A stretch of DNA of 64,000 nt from Sphingomonas sp. NFR04 (GTDB lineage Bacteria; Pseudomonadota; Alphaproteobacteria; Sphingomonadales; Sphingomonadaceae). Of the stretch, positions 1 to 8,325 are shown piece after piece. The position numbers and the translations under genes are program-made. The DNA lies in contig NZ_FORV01000001.1 of the NCBI RefSeq assembly GCF_900114095.1, positions 496,001-560,000 on the forward strand, in the 5' to 3' direction. The notes under the pieces were generated by a model. That model did no database searches, was not told where the DNA came from, and saw only the letters and a list, made by a program, of their open reading frames with translations. How positions within the stretch are numbered: the first letter of the stretch is position 1; each line of letters starts with the position of its first letter.

Positions 1-20
1 ATCGCAAATTTGTTCGCCAT
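1..20 (-). CDS. Start of an unidentified gene, cut by the window edge
   Basis: On the minus strand a strong ribosome binding site, GGAGG, sits 8 bases before an ATG at position 20. Six codons (MANKFA) are visible before the window ends. It lies 13 bases after the stop of the zinc alcohol dehydrogenase, so it is probably the next gene of that operon. Nothing can be said about its product. Confidence 0.5.
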
Positions 21-33
21 ATTCCGTGCCTCC

Positions 34-1224
34 TTATTCGGCCGCCAGCGCCATGCCGGGCTTCAGCACGACCTTGGTCACTTCGTTCTGGTTGTCGTGG
101 AACATCTTGTAGCCTTGCGGCGCCTGCTCCAGCGGCAGCGTGTGGCTGATCAGGAAGGTCGTATCGATCTTCTCTTCCAGGATCGCGTTGAGCAGACCGG
201 GCATGTAATGCTGGACATGGGTCTGGCCCGTCTTGAGCGTCAGCCCCTTCTCCATCAGCGCGCCGAGCGGGAACTTGTCGACGAACCCGCCATAGACTGC
301 CGGCATCGAGACGCGGCCGCCCTTGCGGCAGGCGAGGATCGCCTGGCGGATCGAGTGGATGCGATCGGTGCCGAGGAAGGTCGACTTCTTGATCTGGTCG
401 ATCACATTGTCGACGAAGAAGCCGTGCGCCTCCAGCCCGACGCTGTCGATCACCGCATCGGGGCCAATGCCACCGGTCATCTCGAACAGCGCGGCGGCCG
501 TGTCGGTTTCCTCGAAGTTGATCGTCTCAGCGCCGAAGCGGCGGGCGAGTTCGAGGCGACGCGGGAAATGGTCGATCGCGATGACGCGCTCGGCGCCCAT
601 CAGGAAAGCCGACTGCACTGCGAACAGGCCTACCGGGCCGCAGCCCCACACGGCAACCGTGTCGCCGGGCTCGATCTCGGCATTTTCCGCCGCCATCCAG
701 CCGGTGGGCAGGATGTCGGAGAGGAACAGCACCTTTTCGTCCTCGATCCCGTCCGGGATCACGATCGGGCCGACATCGCTGAACGGCACGCGAACATATT
801 CCGCCTGGCCGCCGGCATAGCCGCCGGTGAGATGGCTATAGCCGAACAGCCCGGCCATCGGCTGGCCGTACATTTCCTGGCCGATATCCTGGTTGTCGGC
901 GGGCAGCCCGTTCTCGCAGCCCGAATATTGGTGCTTGCCGCAATGATAGCAGGAGCCGCAGGCGATGGTGAACGGCACCACCACGCGCTGGCCCTTCTTC
1001 AGGGTCGAGCCCGATCCCGTTTCGACCACTTCGCCCATGAACTCATGGCCGAGAATGTCGCCGGCCATCATCGTCGGGATGAAGCCGTCATAGAGGTGGA
1101 GGTCCGATCCGCAGATCGCGGTCGAGGTGATCTTGATGATCGCGTCGCGCGGATTGAGGATCTCGGGGTCGGGCACCGAGTCCACGCGGACGTCGTGCTT
1201 GCCGTGCCAGGTGAGTGCGCGCAT
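34..1224 (-). CDS. Zinc-dependent alcohol dehydrogenase (formaldehyde-dehydrogenase-like MDR protein)
   Basis: A 396-residue medium-chain dehydrogenase. Catalytic-zinc ligands are visible at Cys38 ([10 protein letters not shown]) and His60-Glu61 (GHEF). The structural-zinc lobe has Cys89, Cys92, Cys95 and Cys103. A Rossmann glycine motif (GCGPVG) lies near residue 195. Length and the long insertion after the Rossmann fold fit the formaldehyde-dehydrogenase-like branch, which oxidises alcohols or aldehyde adducts with NAD in the cytoplasm. The exact substrate is unknown. Its ATG overlaps the stop of the upstream SRPBCC gene (ATGA), so the two are translationally coupled and follow the 49-residue protein in one operon. 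Confidence 0.88.
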   Translation of the reverse strand: MRALTWHGKHDVRVDSVPDPEILNPRDAIIKITSTAICGSDLHLYDGFIPTMMAGDILGHEFMGEVVETGSGSTLKKGQRVVVPFTIACGSCYHCGKHQYSGCENGLPADNQDIGQEMYGQPMAGLFGYSHLTGGYAGGQAEYVRVPFSDVGPIVIPDGIEDEKVLFLSDILPTGWMAAENAEIEPGDTVAVWGCGPVGLFAVQSAFLMGAERVIAIDHFPRRLELARRFGAETINFEETDTAAALFEMTGGIGPDAVIDSVGLEAHGFFVDNVIDQIKKSTFLGTDRIHSIRQAILACRKGGRVSMPAVYGGFVDKFPLGALMEKGLTLKTGQTHVQHYMPGLLNAILEEKIDTTFLISHTLPLEQAPQGYKMFHDNQNEVTKVVLKPGMALAAE

Positions 1225-1817
1225 CAGTTCCGCTCCTCCTCGAGCTGTTGCTTGGTGCGGGACGAGGTTGCGATCTCGCCCGTTTCCATGAGTTGCTTGA
1301 AGCGGCGAAGATCGCGCTGCGCCTGCATCTTCGGCTCGCGCTGGAAGATCCGCGAAAGGACGCGGCCGAGCGTGCCGAAGGGCTGGTCATAGTTGATCGT
1401 CGCCACCACCACGGTGCCGCGCTGGCCGGCATCGCGGAACTCGATGCGGCCGCTGTTCGGAATGTCGGCACCCTCCTCGGAAGCCCAGGCGATCAGTTCG
1501 CCCTCGCGGTCCTCGGTGATGCGGGCATCCCACTCGACCGTGCTGCCGCCGGGGGCCTTCACCACCCAGTGGCTGCGCTCGCGGTCCAGCACGTCGATCC
1601 GCACGACATTGTCGAGGATCGGCGGCAGGTTGCTGAAATCACGCCAGAAGGCGTAAAGCTCGGCGCGGGGTCGATTGATCGTCACCGCGCGCGCGACGAG
1701 CTTGTCGCCGCGCTGGACGATCAGGCCGTCCGTGGCCTCGTCGATCGCTTGGCGTTCGTTGTTGGCAGTGCTCAGCGGCGCGTCGTCGTGCGACGCGCGG
1801 TTCATCGTGTCGGCCAT
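1224..1817 (-). CDS. SRPBCC-family (cyclase/dehydrase-like) protein
   Basis: A 197-residue protein. Residues about 40-165 fit the START/Bet v 1-like SRPBCC fold of the polyketide-cyclase/dehydrase group: the domain opens with a [21 protein letters not shown] stretch, has an acidic [12 protein letters not shown] strand, and ends in a long helix. There is no signal peptide or membrane segment. Such proteins bind hydrophobic ligands; the ligand here is unknown. The chosen ATG has GGAGG four bases upstream; an in-frame ATG lies 12 bases further in. The gene sits 18 bases after the 49-residue protein and overlaps the alcohol dehydrogenase by four bases. The grouping recalls sphingomonad stress operons, which is inference. 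Confidence 0.8.
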   Translation of the reverse strand: MADTMNRASHDDAPLSTANNERQAIDEATDGLIVQRGDKLVARAVTINRPRAELYAFWRDFSNLPPILDNVVRIDVLDRERSHWVVKAPGGSTVEWDARITEDREGELIAWASEEGADIPNSGRIEFRDAGQRGTVVVATINYDQPFGTLGRVLSRIFQREPKMQAQRDLRRFKQLMETGEIATSSRTKQQLEEERN

Positions 1818-1835
1818 AAAGCCTCCGTTGAGGGT

Positions 1836-1985
1836 TCAGCCCTGCGGCGAGCCGGGCAGTTTCGGGGGAAGGTCGTCGTCGCCTTCGGCGGGCGCCGGGG
1901 TGGACGTGCCGGCGGGGTTGGTCTCGGTCGAGCCGGGGTCGCGCTGCTCGTCGCGCACCTCGGGATCGTTCGGCGGGGTAGCCAT
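1836..1985 (-). CDS. Small acidic, proline-rich hypothetical protein (49 aa)
   Basis: This 49-residue reading frame begins MATPPNDPEV and is rich in Pro, Asp, Glu, Thr and Ser, with an acidic patch (EGDDDLPPKLPG) near the end. It has no membrane segment or signal and is probably disordered. The ATG is preceded by AGGAG at 8 bases, a strong site that supports a real gene. It is the first gene of the operon that continues with the SRPBCC protein and the alcohol dehydrogenase. I do not recognise a family. Confidence 0.6.
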   Translation of the reverse strand: MATPPNDPEVRDEQRDPGSTETNPAGTSTPAPAEGDDDLPPKLPGSPQG

Positions 1986-2092
1986 GATCCAGTCTCCTGC
2001 ACTTGGGGGAGGTGCAGAAGGTAACCCCCGGGGCGGGCGCGGGTTGCAAATTTTGTTGGAGGTAACGTGGGTTAGGTCGGGTTCGGCAGATG

Positions 2093-2116
2093 CCCCCTCC
2101 CGCTTGCGGGAGGGGG
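2093..2116. repeat. Single palindromic unit of the CCCCTCCCGC/GCGGGAGGGG family
   Basis: A perfect 11-bp stem (CCCCCTCCCGC) with a two-base loop, followed on the plus strand by ATTTTTTA. It lies six bases after the stop of the Gfo/Idh/MocA gene. The same core forms each arm of the paired elements at 12967-13086 and 52855-53014. With its T-run it could terminate transcription on the plus strand, but flanking genes are on the minus strand. Confidence 0.75.
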
Positions 2117-2121
2117 ATTTT

Positions 2122-3096
2122 TTACCGCCCGTAGATCCGATCCAGCACCTCCGCGGAGCGCGCGAAATGCTCCGCCTCCGGATCGAAGCGCGGCGAACGC
2201 GCCAATTGCTCCGCCCAGGCCGCGGCGGCACGGCCGCCCCATGCGTCCGGCGGGCTCGCCAGCACCGTCTTGGAGGTACCCGTGAACCGTTCCGCGACGA
2301 AGTCGTAGAAGCTGCCGCCGACATTGCGCAGCGCCGCGCCGCCTTCGGCGCCGTAGAACACTGCCGAGATCTCCGCATCTATGCCAGCATGCACCCGCCA
2401 CGAGCAGGCGAGCCGGACATCGGTGTCGCCCGCCCGGAAGGCGGCGGTGGCATAGTCCTCCACCTGGTTCGCGCCGAGCGGCTGCCCCTGGGCCCGCAGC
2501 GACGCGGTGACACCCTCTGTCTTGGGAAAGCCGAGCGTCCAGAGCGCCAGGTCGACCAGATGCACGCCCAGATCGATCACGCAGCCGCCGCCCGACTGCG
2601 CGGGATCATAGAACCACGGCTTGTCGGGCCCGTATGCATTGTGGAACACCAGATCGACCGCGAAGACATGGCCGAGCGCCCCGCTCCGCACCAGTTCGGC
2701 AATGGCGCGCATGCCCTCGGTGTACCGGTACGAGAGATCGACGCCGAGCAGCCGATCGGCGGTGCGCGCCGCGGCGATCACGGCCTCCACCTCGGCAGCG
2801 GTGCGGCCGAGCGGCTTCTGGCAGAACACCGCGACGCCCGCCTCCAGCGCGCGGATGCTCTGTTCGGCATGGAGAGCGCTAGGCGTGGCGACGACGATGC
2901 CGTCGAGCCCCAGCGCCAGCATCGCCTCCAGCCCGTCGACCGCCTGTGCGTCCGGCGCCAGCGCCCGCGCCTGCTCGGCACCCTCGGGGGACGGGTCGGC
3001 GAAGGCGGCCGCCTCGATCGCACCGGTGGCGAGCATCGCCTCCATCCGGTGGCGACCGATCCAGCCGGTGCCGAGAAATCCTACCCGCGGCCTCAT
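2122..3096 (-). CDS. Gfo/Idh/MocA-family oxidoreductase
   Basis: A 324-residue NAD(P)-dependent oxidoreductase. The N-terminal Rossmann motif is GFLGTGWIGRH (residues about 6-16). The family's usual EKP signature appears as QKP (CQKPLGRTAAEVEAV, near residue 93). A C-terminal alpha/beta domain contains GGGCVIDLGVHLVDLALW. Members oxidise sugars or inositols such as myo-inositol; the substrate here is unknown. Its start overlaps the stop of the zinc-type dehydrogenase by four bases, so both are probably made together. With inositol-phosphate synthase encoded 2 kb away, a cyclitol or sugar-nucleotide substrate is plausible but only inferred. Confidence 0.88.
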   Translation of the reverse strand: MRPRVGFLGTGWIGRHRMEAMLATGAIEAAAFADPSPEGAEQARALAPDAQAVDGLEAMLALGLDGIVVATPSALHAEQSIRALEAGVAVFCQKPLGRTAAEVEAVIAAARTADRLLGVDLSYRYTEGMRAIAELVRSGALGHVFAVDLVFHNAYGPDKPWFYDPAQSGGGCVIDLGVHLVDLALWTLGFPKTEGVTASLRAQGQPLGANQVEDYATAAFRAGDTDVRLACSWRVHAGIDAEISAVFYGAEGGAALRNVGGSFYDFVAERFTGTSKTVLASPPDAWGGRAAAAWAEQLARSPRFDPEAEHFARSAEVLDRIYGR

Positions 3097-4052
3097 CGCA
3101 GCATCACCAGTGCCTTGACGAAATGCTCGGGCTTGTCGCGGGTCGCAGCGATCGCTTCCCCTAGCTCCTCCAGCGCATAGCGGTGGGTATAGAGCGGCGT
3201 TGGGTCGAGCCGTCCGCTTGCCACCGCCTCCACGGCCTCGCGCAGGCCCTGCATCTGCACTTCGGGATCGCGCTCATGCGCGTTGATCACGTCGATGCCC
3301 TTCCAGTTCCAGCCCTGCATGTTCACCTGCCGCGGCCCGTCCTGGTGATAGCCCGCCACCACCAGCTTGCCGCCGAAGCCGACCAGTTCGCCCGCCAGAT
3401 CAAGCGGCCATTGCTTGCCGACCGCCTCGATCACCCGCGCGCACATCGCCTCGTCGGTCAGCGCCTTCACCGCATCGATGATGGCATAGTGATCGTGCAT
3501 CGGGATCGTCTCGGCGGCGCCATAGTGCTTGGCGAGGTCGAGCGACTCCTGCCGCCGCGAAATTGCGATCACCCGCGCGCCGGCGTCGGTCGCCAGCTTG
3601 GTCAGCACCGCGCCGAGAAAGCCGATGCCGATGATCGCCACCGTCTGACCTGCGCGAATGTCGCTGCGACGGAAGATGTTGAACGCGCAGCCCAACGGCT
3701 CGCCCGGAAAGGGCTGCCCGGACAGGCTGTCGGGCAGCTTCACCACCATCTCGGCCTTGGCCACGTCGTAGTCGGCGAAGCTGCGGAAGGAGAGCGACGC
3801 AACCCGGTCGCCCGGCAGCAGGCCCTCGACGCCCTCGCCGACCACGTCGATCTCCCCCCAGCCCTCATGGCCGAGACCGCCCGGATCGCCCGGAAACTGG
3901 CTCCAGGGCTGGCCCTGCCAGGGCTCGACATTTGATGCGCAGACGCCGCAGCCTTCCAGGCGGATGCGCACCTCGCCCGGGCCCGGCGTGGGGAGCGTCG
4001 CCGTCTCGATCCGGATCTGCTCCGGGCCTTCGAGGATCGCCGCGCGCATCAT
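3093..4052 (-). CDS. Zinc-type alcohol/polyol dehydrogenase-like MDR protein
   Basis: A 319-residue medium-chain dehydrogenase. Residues corresponding to catalytic-zinc ligands are present (GCGVCASN and GHEGWGE), and the Rossmann motif is IGIGFLG. The four-cysteine structural-zinc lobe is missing, unlike the dehydrogenase at 34-1224. The start is placed at the first of two consecutive ATG codons, with GGAG seven bases upstream; a longer frame to 4112 has no such site. It is transcribed with, and overlaps, the Gfo/Idh/MocA gene. It probably interconverts a hydroxyl and a ketone on a polyol or sugar; the substrate is not evident. Confidence 0.85.
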   Translation of the reverse strand: MMRAAILEGPEQIRIETATLPTPGPGEVRIRLEGCGVCASNVEPWQGQPWSQFPGDPGGLGHEGWGEIDVVGEGVEGLLPGDRVASLSFRSFADYDVAKAEMVVKLPDSLSGQPFPGEPLGCAFNIFRRSDIRAGQTVAIIGIGFLGAVLTKLATDAGARVIAISRRQESLDLAKHYGAAETIPMHDHYAIIDAVKALTDEAMCARVIEAVGKQWPLDLAGELVGFGGKLVVAGYHQDGPRQVNMQGWNWKGIDVINAHERDPEVQMQGLREAVEAVASGRLDPTPLYTHRYALEELGEAIAATRDKPEHFVKALVMLR

Positions 4053-4099
4053 GCGTTTTCTCCATGCAACCAATTGAGTTTGCTTGATGTTGTCGGACG

Positions 4100-4624
4100 A
4101 TGATCGAACCACGCCAGGGCATGGGCGCCACGCTCCGCCAGAACATCGAAGACCTCACGGCGCGGCAGCGGGAGGACGCCTTGCGCGCACCGCTCAGTGA
4201 CAAGGTGGCGGATCGGATCACCCGCTTCACGGGATCGATGACGTTCGTGGTGCTGCATCTGGTCCTCTTCGGGCTCTGGATTTCGATAAATCTGGGGGTG
4301 CTGCCGGTGGTGCCGCGCTTCGATCCCACCTTCGTCGCGCTGGCGATGGTCGCATCGGTGGAGGCGATCTTCCTCTCGACCTTCGTGCTGATCAGCCAGA
4401 ACCGCATGGCAGCGGTGGCGGACCGGCGTGCCGACCTCGACTTGCATGTCAGCCTGCTCACCGAGCATGAGCTGACCAAGCTGGCCGGGCTGGTCGAGCG
4501 GATCGCGACGAAGCTGGACGTCTCGGCCGACGATCCGGGATTTGCGGAGATCCACGCCGATGTGGAGCCGGTCCAGGTGCTCGACGCGCTGGACGAAAGC
4601 CGCAAGGAAAAGGGGATCGATTGA
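4100..4624 (+). CDS. DUF1003 membrane protein
   Basis: A 174-residue protein with two transmembrane helices, about residues 45-66 (MTFVVLHLVLFGLWISINLG) and 78-100 (FVALAMVASVEAIFLSTFVL). Between them is a PRFDPTF loop, and QNRMAAVADRRADLDLHVS follows. This layout is typical of DUF1003 proteins, whose function is unknown. The C-terminal third is soluble and charged. It is divergent from the zinc-type dehydrogenase, 47 bases away, and convergent with the inositol-phosphate synthase gene. No strong ribosome binding site precedes the ATG; an ATG 21 bases downstream is an alternative. Confidence 0.85.
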   Translation: MIEPRQGMGATLRQNIEDLTARQREDALRAPLSDKVADRITRFTGSMTFVVLHLVLFGLWISINLGVLPVVPRFDPTFVALAMVASVEAIFLSTFVLISQNRMAAVADRRADLDLHVSLLTEHELTKLAGLVERIATKLDVSADDPGFAEIHADVEPVQVLDALDESRKEKGID

Positions 4625-4631
4625 ATCCCCA

Positions 4632-4799
4632 AATTCCTCCCCGGCACGGGGAGGGGGACCATCCGCACAGCGGATGGTGGAGGGGCCGCGCCGCAGGCGC
4701 GGTTCGGCTGAACCTGCAGGACATTCCGCCGCTCGCGCGGCGGCCCCTCCACCACGCTGCTGCGCAGCGCGGTCCCCCTCCCCGTTCCGGGGAGGAATT
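4632..4799. repeat. 168-bp palindromic intergenic element (CCTCCCC/GGGGAGG type)
   Basis: The ends form a 29-base inverted repeat (4632-4660 against 4771-4799, one mismatch). Smaller inverted repeats lie inside, including GTGGAGGGGCC against GGCCCCTCCAC. It fills the gap between two convergent genes, DUF1003 and inositol-phosphate synthase, so it may end transcription from both sides. A related element lies at 28396-28533. No transposase is present, so it is best described as a dispersed palindromic repeat or MITE-like element. Confidence 0.8.
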
Positions 4800-4815
4800 C
4801 GTGCAGCTTCCACCC

Positions 4816-5922
4816 TCACTTCCCGGCGATGAACGCTTCCACCGCCTCATACGCGTCGTCGTCCGGCATCTGCTCGGGCGGGTGCTTGCAGAACCAGGCC
4901 GCGGCCGGGAGGATCGCACCGCCCAGTCCGCGGTCCTGCGCGAGCTTGGCGCAGCGGATCATGTCGATGGCGACGCCGGCGCTGTTCGGGCTGTCTTCCA
5001 CCGACAGCCGCAGCTCGAGGTTCATCGGCACGCCGCCGAACATCTGGCCTTCCATGCGCAGGAAGCAGATCTTGTTGTCGTTCTGCCAGGCGACATAGTC
5101 GCTGGGGCCGACATGGATGTTCTCATCCTCCAGCCGCGTCTCGGCCACCGACTGCACCGCCTCGGTCTTGGACTCCTTCTTCGAGGCCAGCCGCGAGCGG
5201 TTGAGCATGTTGAGGAAGTCGGTATTGCCGCCCGTGTTCAGCTGATAGGTCCGCTCCAGCTTGACGCCGCGCTTGCGGAACAGGTCGGTCAGCACGCGGT
5301 GAACGATGGTCGCGCCCAGCTGCGCCTTGATGTCGTCGCCGATGATCGGCACGCCCGCTGCCTCGAACCGCGCCGCCCATTCGGGATTGCTGGCGATGAA
5401 CACCGGGATGTTGTTGACGAACGCCACCCCGGCCTCAAGCGCGCATTCCGCATAGAATTCGGTCGCCGCCTGCGAGCCGACCGGCAGATAGTTCATCAGC
5501 ACATGCGCGTTGCTCTCGCGCAATGCCTGGACGACCTCCTCCTTGCTCGGCTCCGCGCTGTCGCCAAGCAGGAAGGTCCGCTCTGGCGCATAGTCCGCCA
5601 TATGGTCGGCGACACCGTCGAGCACCTTGCCCATCCGCACCTTGGCGCCGGTATGCCGCACCTCCTCGCAGAACACCGCGGTGCAATTGGGCTTGGCGAA
5701 GATCGCCTCCGCGACGTCCTGCCCCACCTTGCGGCTGTCGACGTCCCAGGCGGCGACAACGCGGATGTCGCTGGGGGCATAGCCGCCCAGCTCCGGATGC
5801 ATCAGCCCGACCATGTCGTTGGCGCCGGCGCGGTAATGCTCGATGCCCTGCACGAGCGAGCTGGCGCAGTTGCCGACGCCCACGAGCGCGACATTGATGG
5901 CATGGCGGTCTGGAGACAGCAT
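4816..5922 (-). CDS. ino1: Inositol-3-phosphate synthase
   Basis: A 368-residue protein matching the short prokaryotic myo-inositol-phosphate synthases, which convert glucose 6-phosphate to inositol phosphate with NAD. Visible hallmarks are the N-terminal VGVGNCASSLVQG, the central NNIPVFIASNPEWA, then GDDIKAQLGATIVHR, NTGGNTDFLNML and RLASKKESKTEAV. The start is the ATG that overlaps the stop of the glycosidase gene by four bases. It is the last gene of the four-gene minus operon. This enzyme is uncommon in proteobacteria, so its linkage to glycosyltransferases suggests an inositol-containing product. No phosphatidylinositol synthase is visible in the window. Confidence 0.93.
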   Translation of the reverse strand: MLSPDRHAINVALVGVGNCASSLVQGIEHYRAGANDMVGLMHPELGGYAPSDIRVVAAWDVDSRKVGQDVAEAIFAKPNCTAVFCEEVRHTGAKVRMGKVLDGVADHMADYAPERTFLLGDSAEPSKEEVVQALRESNAHVLMNYLPVGSQAATEFYAECALEAGVAFVNNIPVFIASNPEWAARFEAAGVPIIGDDIKAQLGATIVHRVLTDLFRKRGVKLERTYQLNTGGNTDFLNMLNRSRLASKKESKTEAVQSVAETRLEDENIHVGPSDYVAWQNDNKICFLRMEGQMFGGVPMNLELRLSVEDSPNSAGVAIDMIRCAKLAQDRGLGGAILPAAAWFCKHPPEQMPDDDAYEAVEAFIAGK

Positions 5923-6923
5923 CAGGCGGACTTTCTCTCGGCGGCGAGACGCTCGTCGCGGTTGAACAGCAAAGGGTTGAGCTCGGGCCGGCTGGTCGCC
6001 AGCGTCACGGGTGCGGCGGGCGGCGCCACCGTGGCGGTGCCAGCATAGCGATCGATCATCCAGGCGCAGAAATCGGCGAATGCCTGCGGATCGCGCGCCG
6101 GGCTGGTGTGGTGCGGGGCGATGCCGAGATGCTCGGGCGTGAAGCAGAAGGTGACGGTGACGTCGAAGTCCGCCAGCGCCTCCATCTGCCGATCGAACCA
6201 GTCGACCGCATTCTCGCGGAAGCTGTCCGCCCAGCTGAGCCCGGTGCGGATGCGCCGCGTGCCCAGGCGCTTCATCCACGCCACCGCTTCGTCCAGCCGG
6301 GGATCGTGGAAGTGGAACCACTGCATCAGCCCCACTTCGGCGGCATGTTCGGCATAGACGTCGAGCGCGGGCTTGGGCGTGCCGTCCTCGCGGATCAGGC
6401 CCAGGTAGAAATGGCGGTAATAGGAGGAGCCTTCGGCCTCGCGGTGGCGGGTTTCGGCGCCCCAGCTGGTCGGCAGGTCGAACAGCGAATACCAGAAGAC
6501 GCGCTCGGCCTTGCCGCGGAGAAGCTCCACCGTGCGGCGCAGGCCGAATTCCTGCACTTCCTCGGCGCCGAACGAGCTGACGCCGACCTCGGTCACCCAC
6601 ACGGGCTTGTCCGTAACCGCCTGGATCTCGGCGATCTTGTCCGGCCAGGCGGAGAGCGGCCACAGATTCCAGTCGAGCGGGAAGCCGTGCACCGCCACCA
6701 CATCCACCGCGTCGAGCGCGCCATGCGCCTCCATCCGCCGCAGCCAGTGCGGATCGATCGGCGACATGCCGCCGAGCACGCGCGGCAGATCCGGGTTCAC
6801 CGCGCGGATGGCGTTGCCTGCCGCGATCACATGCTGGGCAAACAGCGACCAATCGGGATCGATCGCGGGATCCCAGTGCGACTTGTTGTTGGGCTCGTTC
6901 CAGAGCATCGCCGCTTCGATCAT
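5922..6923 (-). CDS. Glycoside-hydrolase-like TIM-barrel protein with apparently permuted strand order
   Basis: A 333-residue protein related to clan-A glycosidases such as GH39-type beta-xylosidases. The acid/base motif WNEPNN is at residues 8-13 (Glu10) and the probable nucleophile Glu112 lies in WVTEVGV. In normal enzymes about three barrel strands precede WNEP. Here the segment resembling those strands comes last: FHDPRLDEAVAWMKRLG, IRTGLSW (Arg226), TVTFCFTP and FADFCAWMIDRYAG (282-294). This reads as a circular permutation. No signal peptide is seen, so it appears cytoplasmic. The start and stop each overlap neighbouring genes by four bases. Whether it cleaves, transfers or only binds sugars is unknown. 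Confidence 0.75.
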   Translation of the reverse strand: MIEAAMLWNEPNNKSHWDPAIDPDWSLFAQHVIAAGNAIRAVNPDLPRVLGGMSPIDPHWLRRMEAHGALDAVDVVAVHGFPLDWNLWPLSAWPDKIAEIQAVTDKPVWVTEVGVSSFGAEEVQEFGLRRTVELLRGKAERVFWYSLFDLPTSWGAETRHREAEGSSYYRHFYLGLIREDGTPKPALDVYAEHAAEVGLMQWFHFHDPRLDEAVAWMKRLGTRRIRTGLSWADSFRENAVDWFDRQMEALADFDVTVTFCFTPEHLGIAPHHTSPARDPQAFADFCAWMIDRYAGTATVAPPAAPVTLATSRPELNPLLFNRDERLAAERKSA

Positions 6924-7729
6924 GCGGCATCTCCCTTGGCCGGGTAGACCGCAGCCGACCCATATTGTGCATAGGGCACGTCGGCGACGCGGCACCAATA
7001 GACTTCCGATTCCGGGTTCGCCTCGATCGTAAAGCCTGCAGCGCGCAGCATCGCCTGGCTTGCAGCGGCGTTCGGCGCCCACCAGTTGGTCCAGTCGTTG
7101 GCGAACTGGCGCTCGATGAAGTGAAGCTTGGGGTAACCCGAATCGTTGAAATAGGCCGGCGGATCGAAGGTGCCGGGCACGTGGAACGGGTGATCCTCCG
7201 GCACTTGCGTGACGCTGTCGGATCCCTGCTGCATCGTCTGGAACAGCATGAACTCGCCCGCGACATGTTCGCGGATCAGGTCGAGCGCCAACAGCGGGTG
7301 GCGCAGATGGTAGAGCACGCCCATGAAGATCACGATGTCGAAGCGCCGGCCGAGCGCCGCCACGTCGTAGACCGAGCGGTTCTCGAAGCTCACATCGTCG
7401 AACCCCAGCGCCTCGGCCGCGAAACGGGCCTGCGCCAGATAGCGGTCATCGCTGTCGATGCCGAGCACCTCGCCCGCCCCGCGCCGCTTCATCTCGAACG
7501 AATAGAAGCCGGCATTGCAGCCGATATCGAGCACCGATCGCCCTTCCAGGTCGGCCGGCAGCGCATCGGCGAAGCGCGCGAACTTGAAGGCCGGGTAATC
7601 GCCGAGAAAATGCTCCGGTGCGGTCTCCACGCCCTGGATGCGGATGTTCTGGAACCAGGGCCCCAGCGAATCGATCCGCGCGCGCAAATCGTCCGCCGGC
7701 GCGGACCGCGCGGCTGCAATGTTCTTCAT
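6920..7729 (-). CDS. SAM-dependent methyltransferase, CmoB-like (DUF1698) type
   Basis: A 269-residue class I methyltransferase. Motif I is VLDIGCNAGFYSFEM, followed by the acidic strand end VLGIDSD. A later motif FDIVIFMGVLYHLRHP resembles CmoB-like carboxymethyl/methyltransferases, as does the preceding YPAFKFARFADALP. It lacks the full CmoB length, and its place among glycosylation genes argues for a small-molecule or glycan substrate rather than tRNA. Start and stop both overlap neighbours by ATGA. I believe it belongs to an uncharacterised methyltransferase family that recurs beside such epimerase and glycosyltransferase genes, but I could not check this. Confidence 0.85.
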   Translation of the reverse strand: MKNIAAARSAPADDLRARIDSLGPWFQNIRIQGVETAPEHFLGDYPAFKFARFADALPADLEGRSVLDIGCNAGFYSFEMKRRGAGEVLGIDSDDRYLAQARFAAEALGFDDVSFENRSVYDVAALGRRFDIVIFMGVLYHLRHPLLALDLIREHVAGEFMLFQTMQQGSDSVTQVPEDHPFHVPGTFDPPAYFNDSGYPKLHFIERQFANDWTNWWAPNAAASQAMLRAAGFTIEANPESEVYWCRVADVPYAQYGSAAVYPAKGDAA

Positions 7730-8325
7730 TCCTGTCCCCCGTTGAGCTTGAGCAGACGCGCGCCCCAATTGCCGATCAGCAGCGTGCTGACCGAGCCGGG
7801 ATCGACGTCGAAGGCGAGCAGGCGATCGAGGCCCAGCCCGAGATAATGGGCGATCACGCCCCGAATGATGTCGCAGTGGCTGACGCAGAGCAGCGTTCCA
7901 TTCCATCCGCGCTGCACCAGCGCATCCAGATGGCCGACGGCACGGGCGGTGGCCTCCGCCATCTTCTCGCCATCGGGCGGGCGAACCGCGGACCGCTGAC
8001 GGTTCCACTCGCGCCACGCCGGGTCGCGCTCTAGTTCGTCGAAGCTGCGACCGGTCCAGGCGCCGAAATCGACCTCGTCAAGCGCTTCCACCACCTGCGC
8101 CCGCACGCCGATGCGCCCACCGATGATTTCTGCGGTAGCGCGGGTGCGCTCGCGCGGGCTGGTGTGGATCGCCGCGATCGGCTCCTCGCGGCCAAAATGC
8201 GCGGCAAGCCATTGTGCCTGTGAATGCCCCGCCGCGGAGAGGGGCGATCGCGCGCTGCGGCCGCTCAGCACCTGACCGACATCGTCATGCGCGCCGTGCC
8301 GGATCAAATGTACTTTTGCAGTCAT
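7726..8325 (-). CDS. Histidine phosphatase family protein
   Basis: A 199-residue phosphoglycerate-mutase-like protein. The catalytic RHG motif is at residues 9-11 (HLIRHGAHD). Further family features are SPLSAAGHSQAQ, the HTSPRERTRATAE helix with a conserved Arg, the acidic VDFGAWTG, and a second histidine in CVSHCDIIRG. These enzymes remove or transfer phosphate through a phosphohistidine. It is the first gene of the minus operon, so an inositol phosphate, sugar phosphate or a pathway intermediate is a reasonable but unproven substrate. Its ATG begins 245 bases from the divergent epimerase gene. Confidence 0.88.
   Translation of the reverse strand: MTAKVHLIRHGAHDDVGQVLSGRSARSPLSAAGHSQAQWLAAHFGREEPIAAIHTSPRERTRATAEIIGGRIGVRAQVVEALDEVDFGAWTGRSFDELERDPAWREWNRQRSAVRPPDGEKMAEATARAVGHLDALVQRGWNGTLLCVSHCDIIRGVIAHYLGLGLDRLLAFDVDPGSVSTLLIGNWGARLLKLNGGQE

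Noticed and set aside
10..1392. A 460-codon plus-strand frame opposite the alcohol dehydrogenase
   Set aside because: It is the antisense shadow of the dehydrogenase and SRPBCC genes; its translation is Arg-, His- and Ala-rich with no recognisable domain.
2093..2120. Rho-independent terminator for the Gfo/Idh/MocA gene
   Set aside because: The T-run follows the hairpin on the plus strand, whereas the gene is on the minus strand, so it is better read as a unit of the palindromic repeat family.
5922..7266. Long minus-strand frames running from the inositol-phosphate synthase back through the glycosidase and methyltransferase genes
   Set aside because: GC-rich sequence leaves other frames open. 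The coupled ATGA starts and family motifs fix the true genes in the shorter frames.
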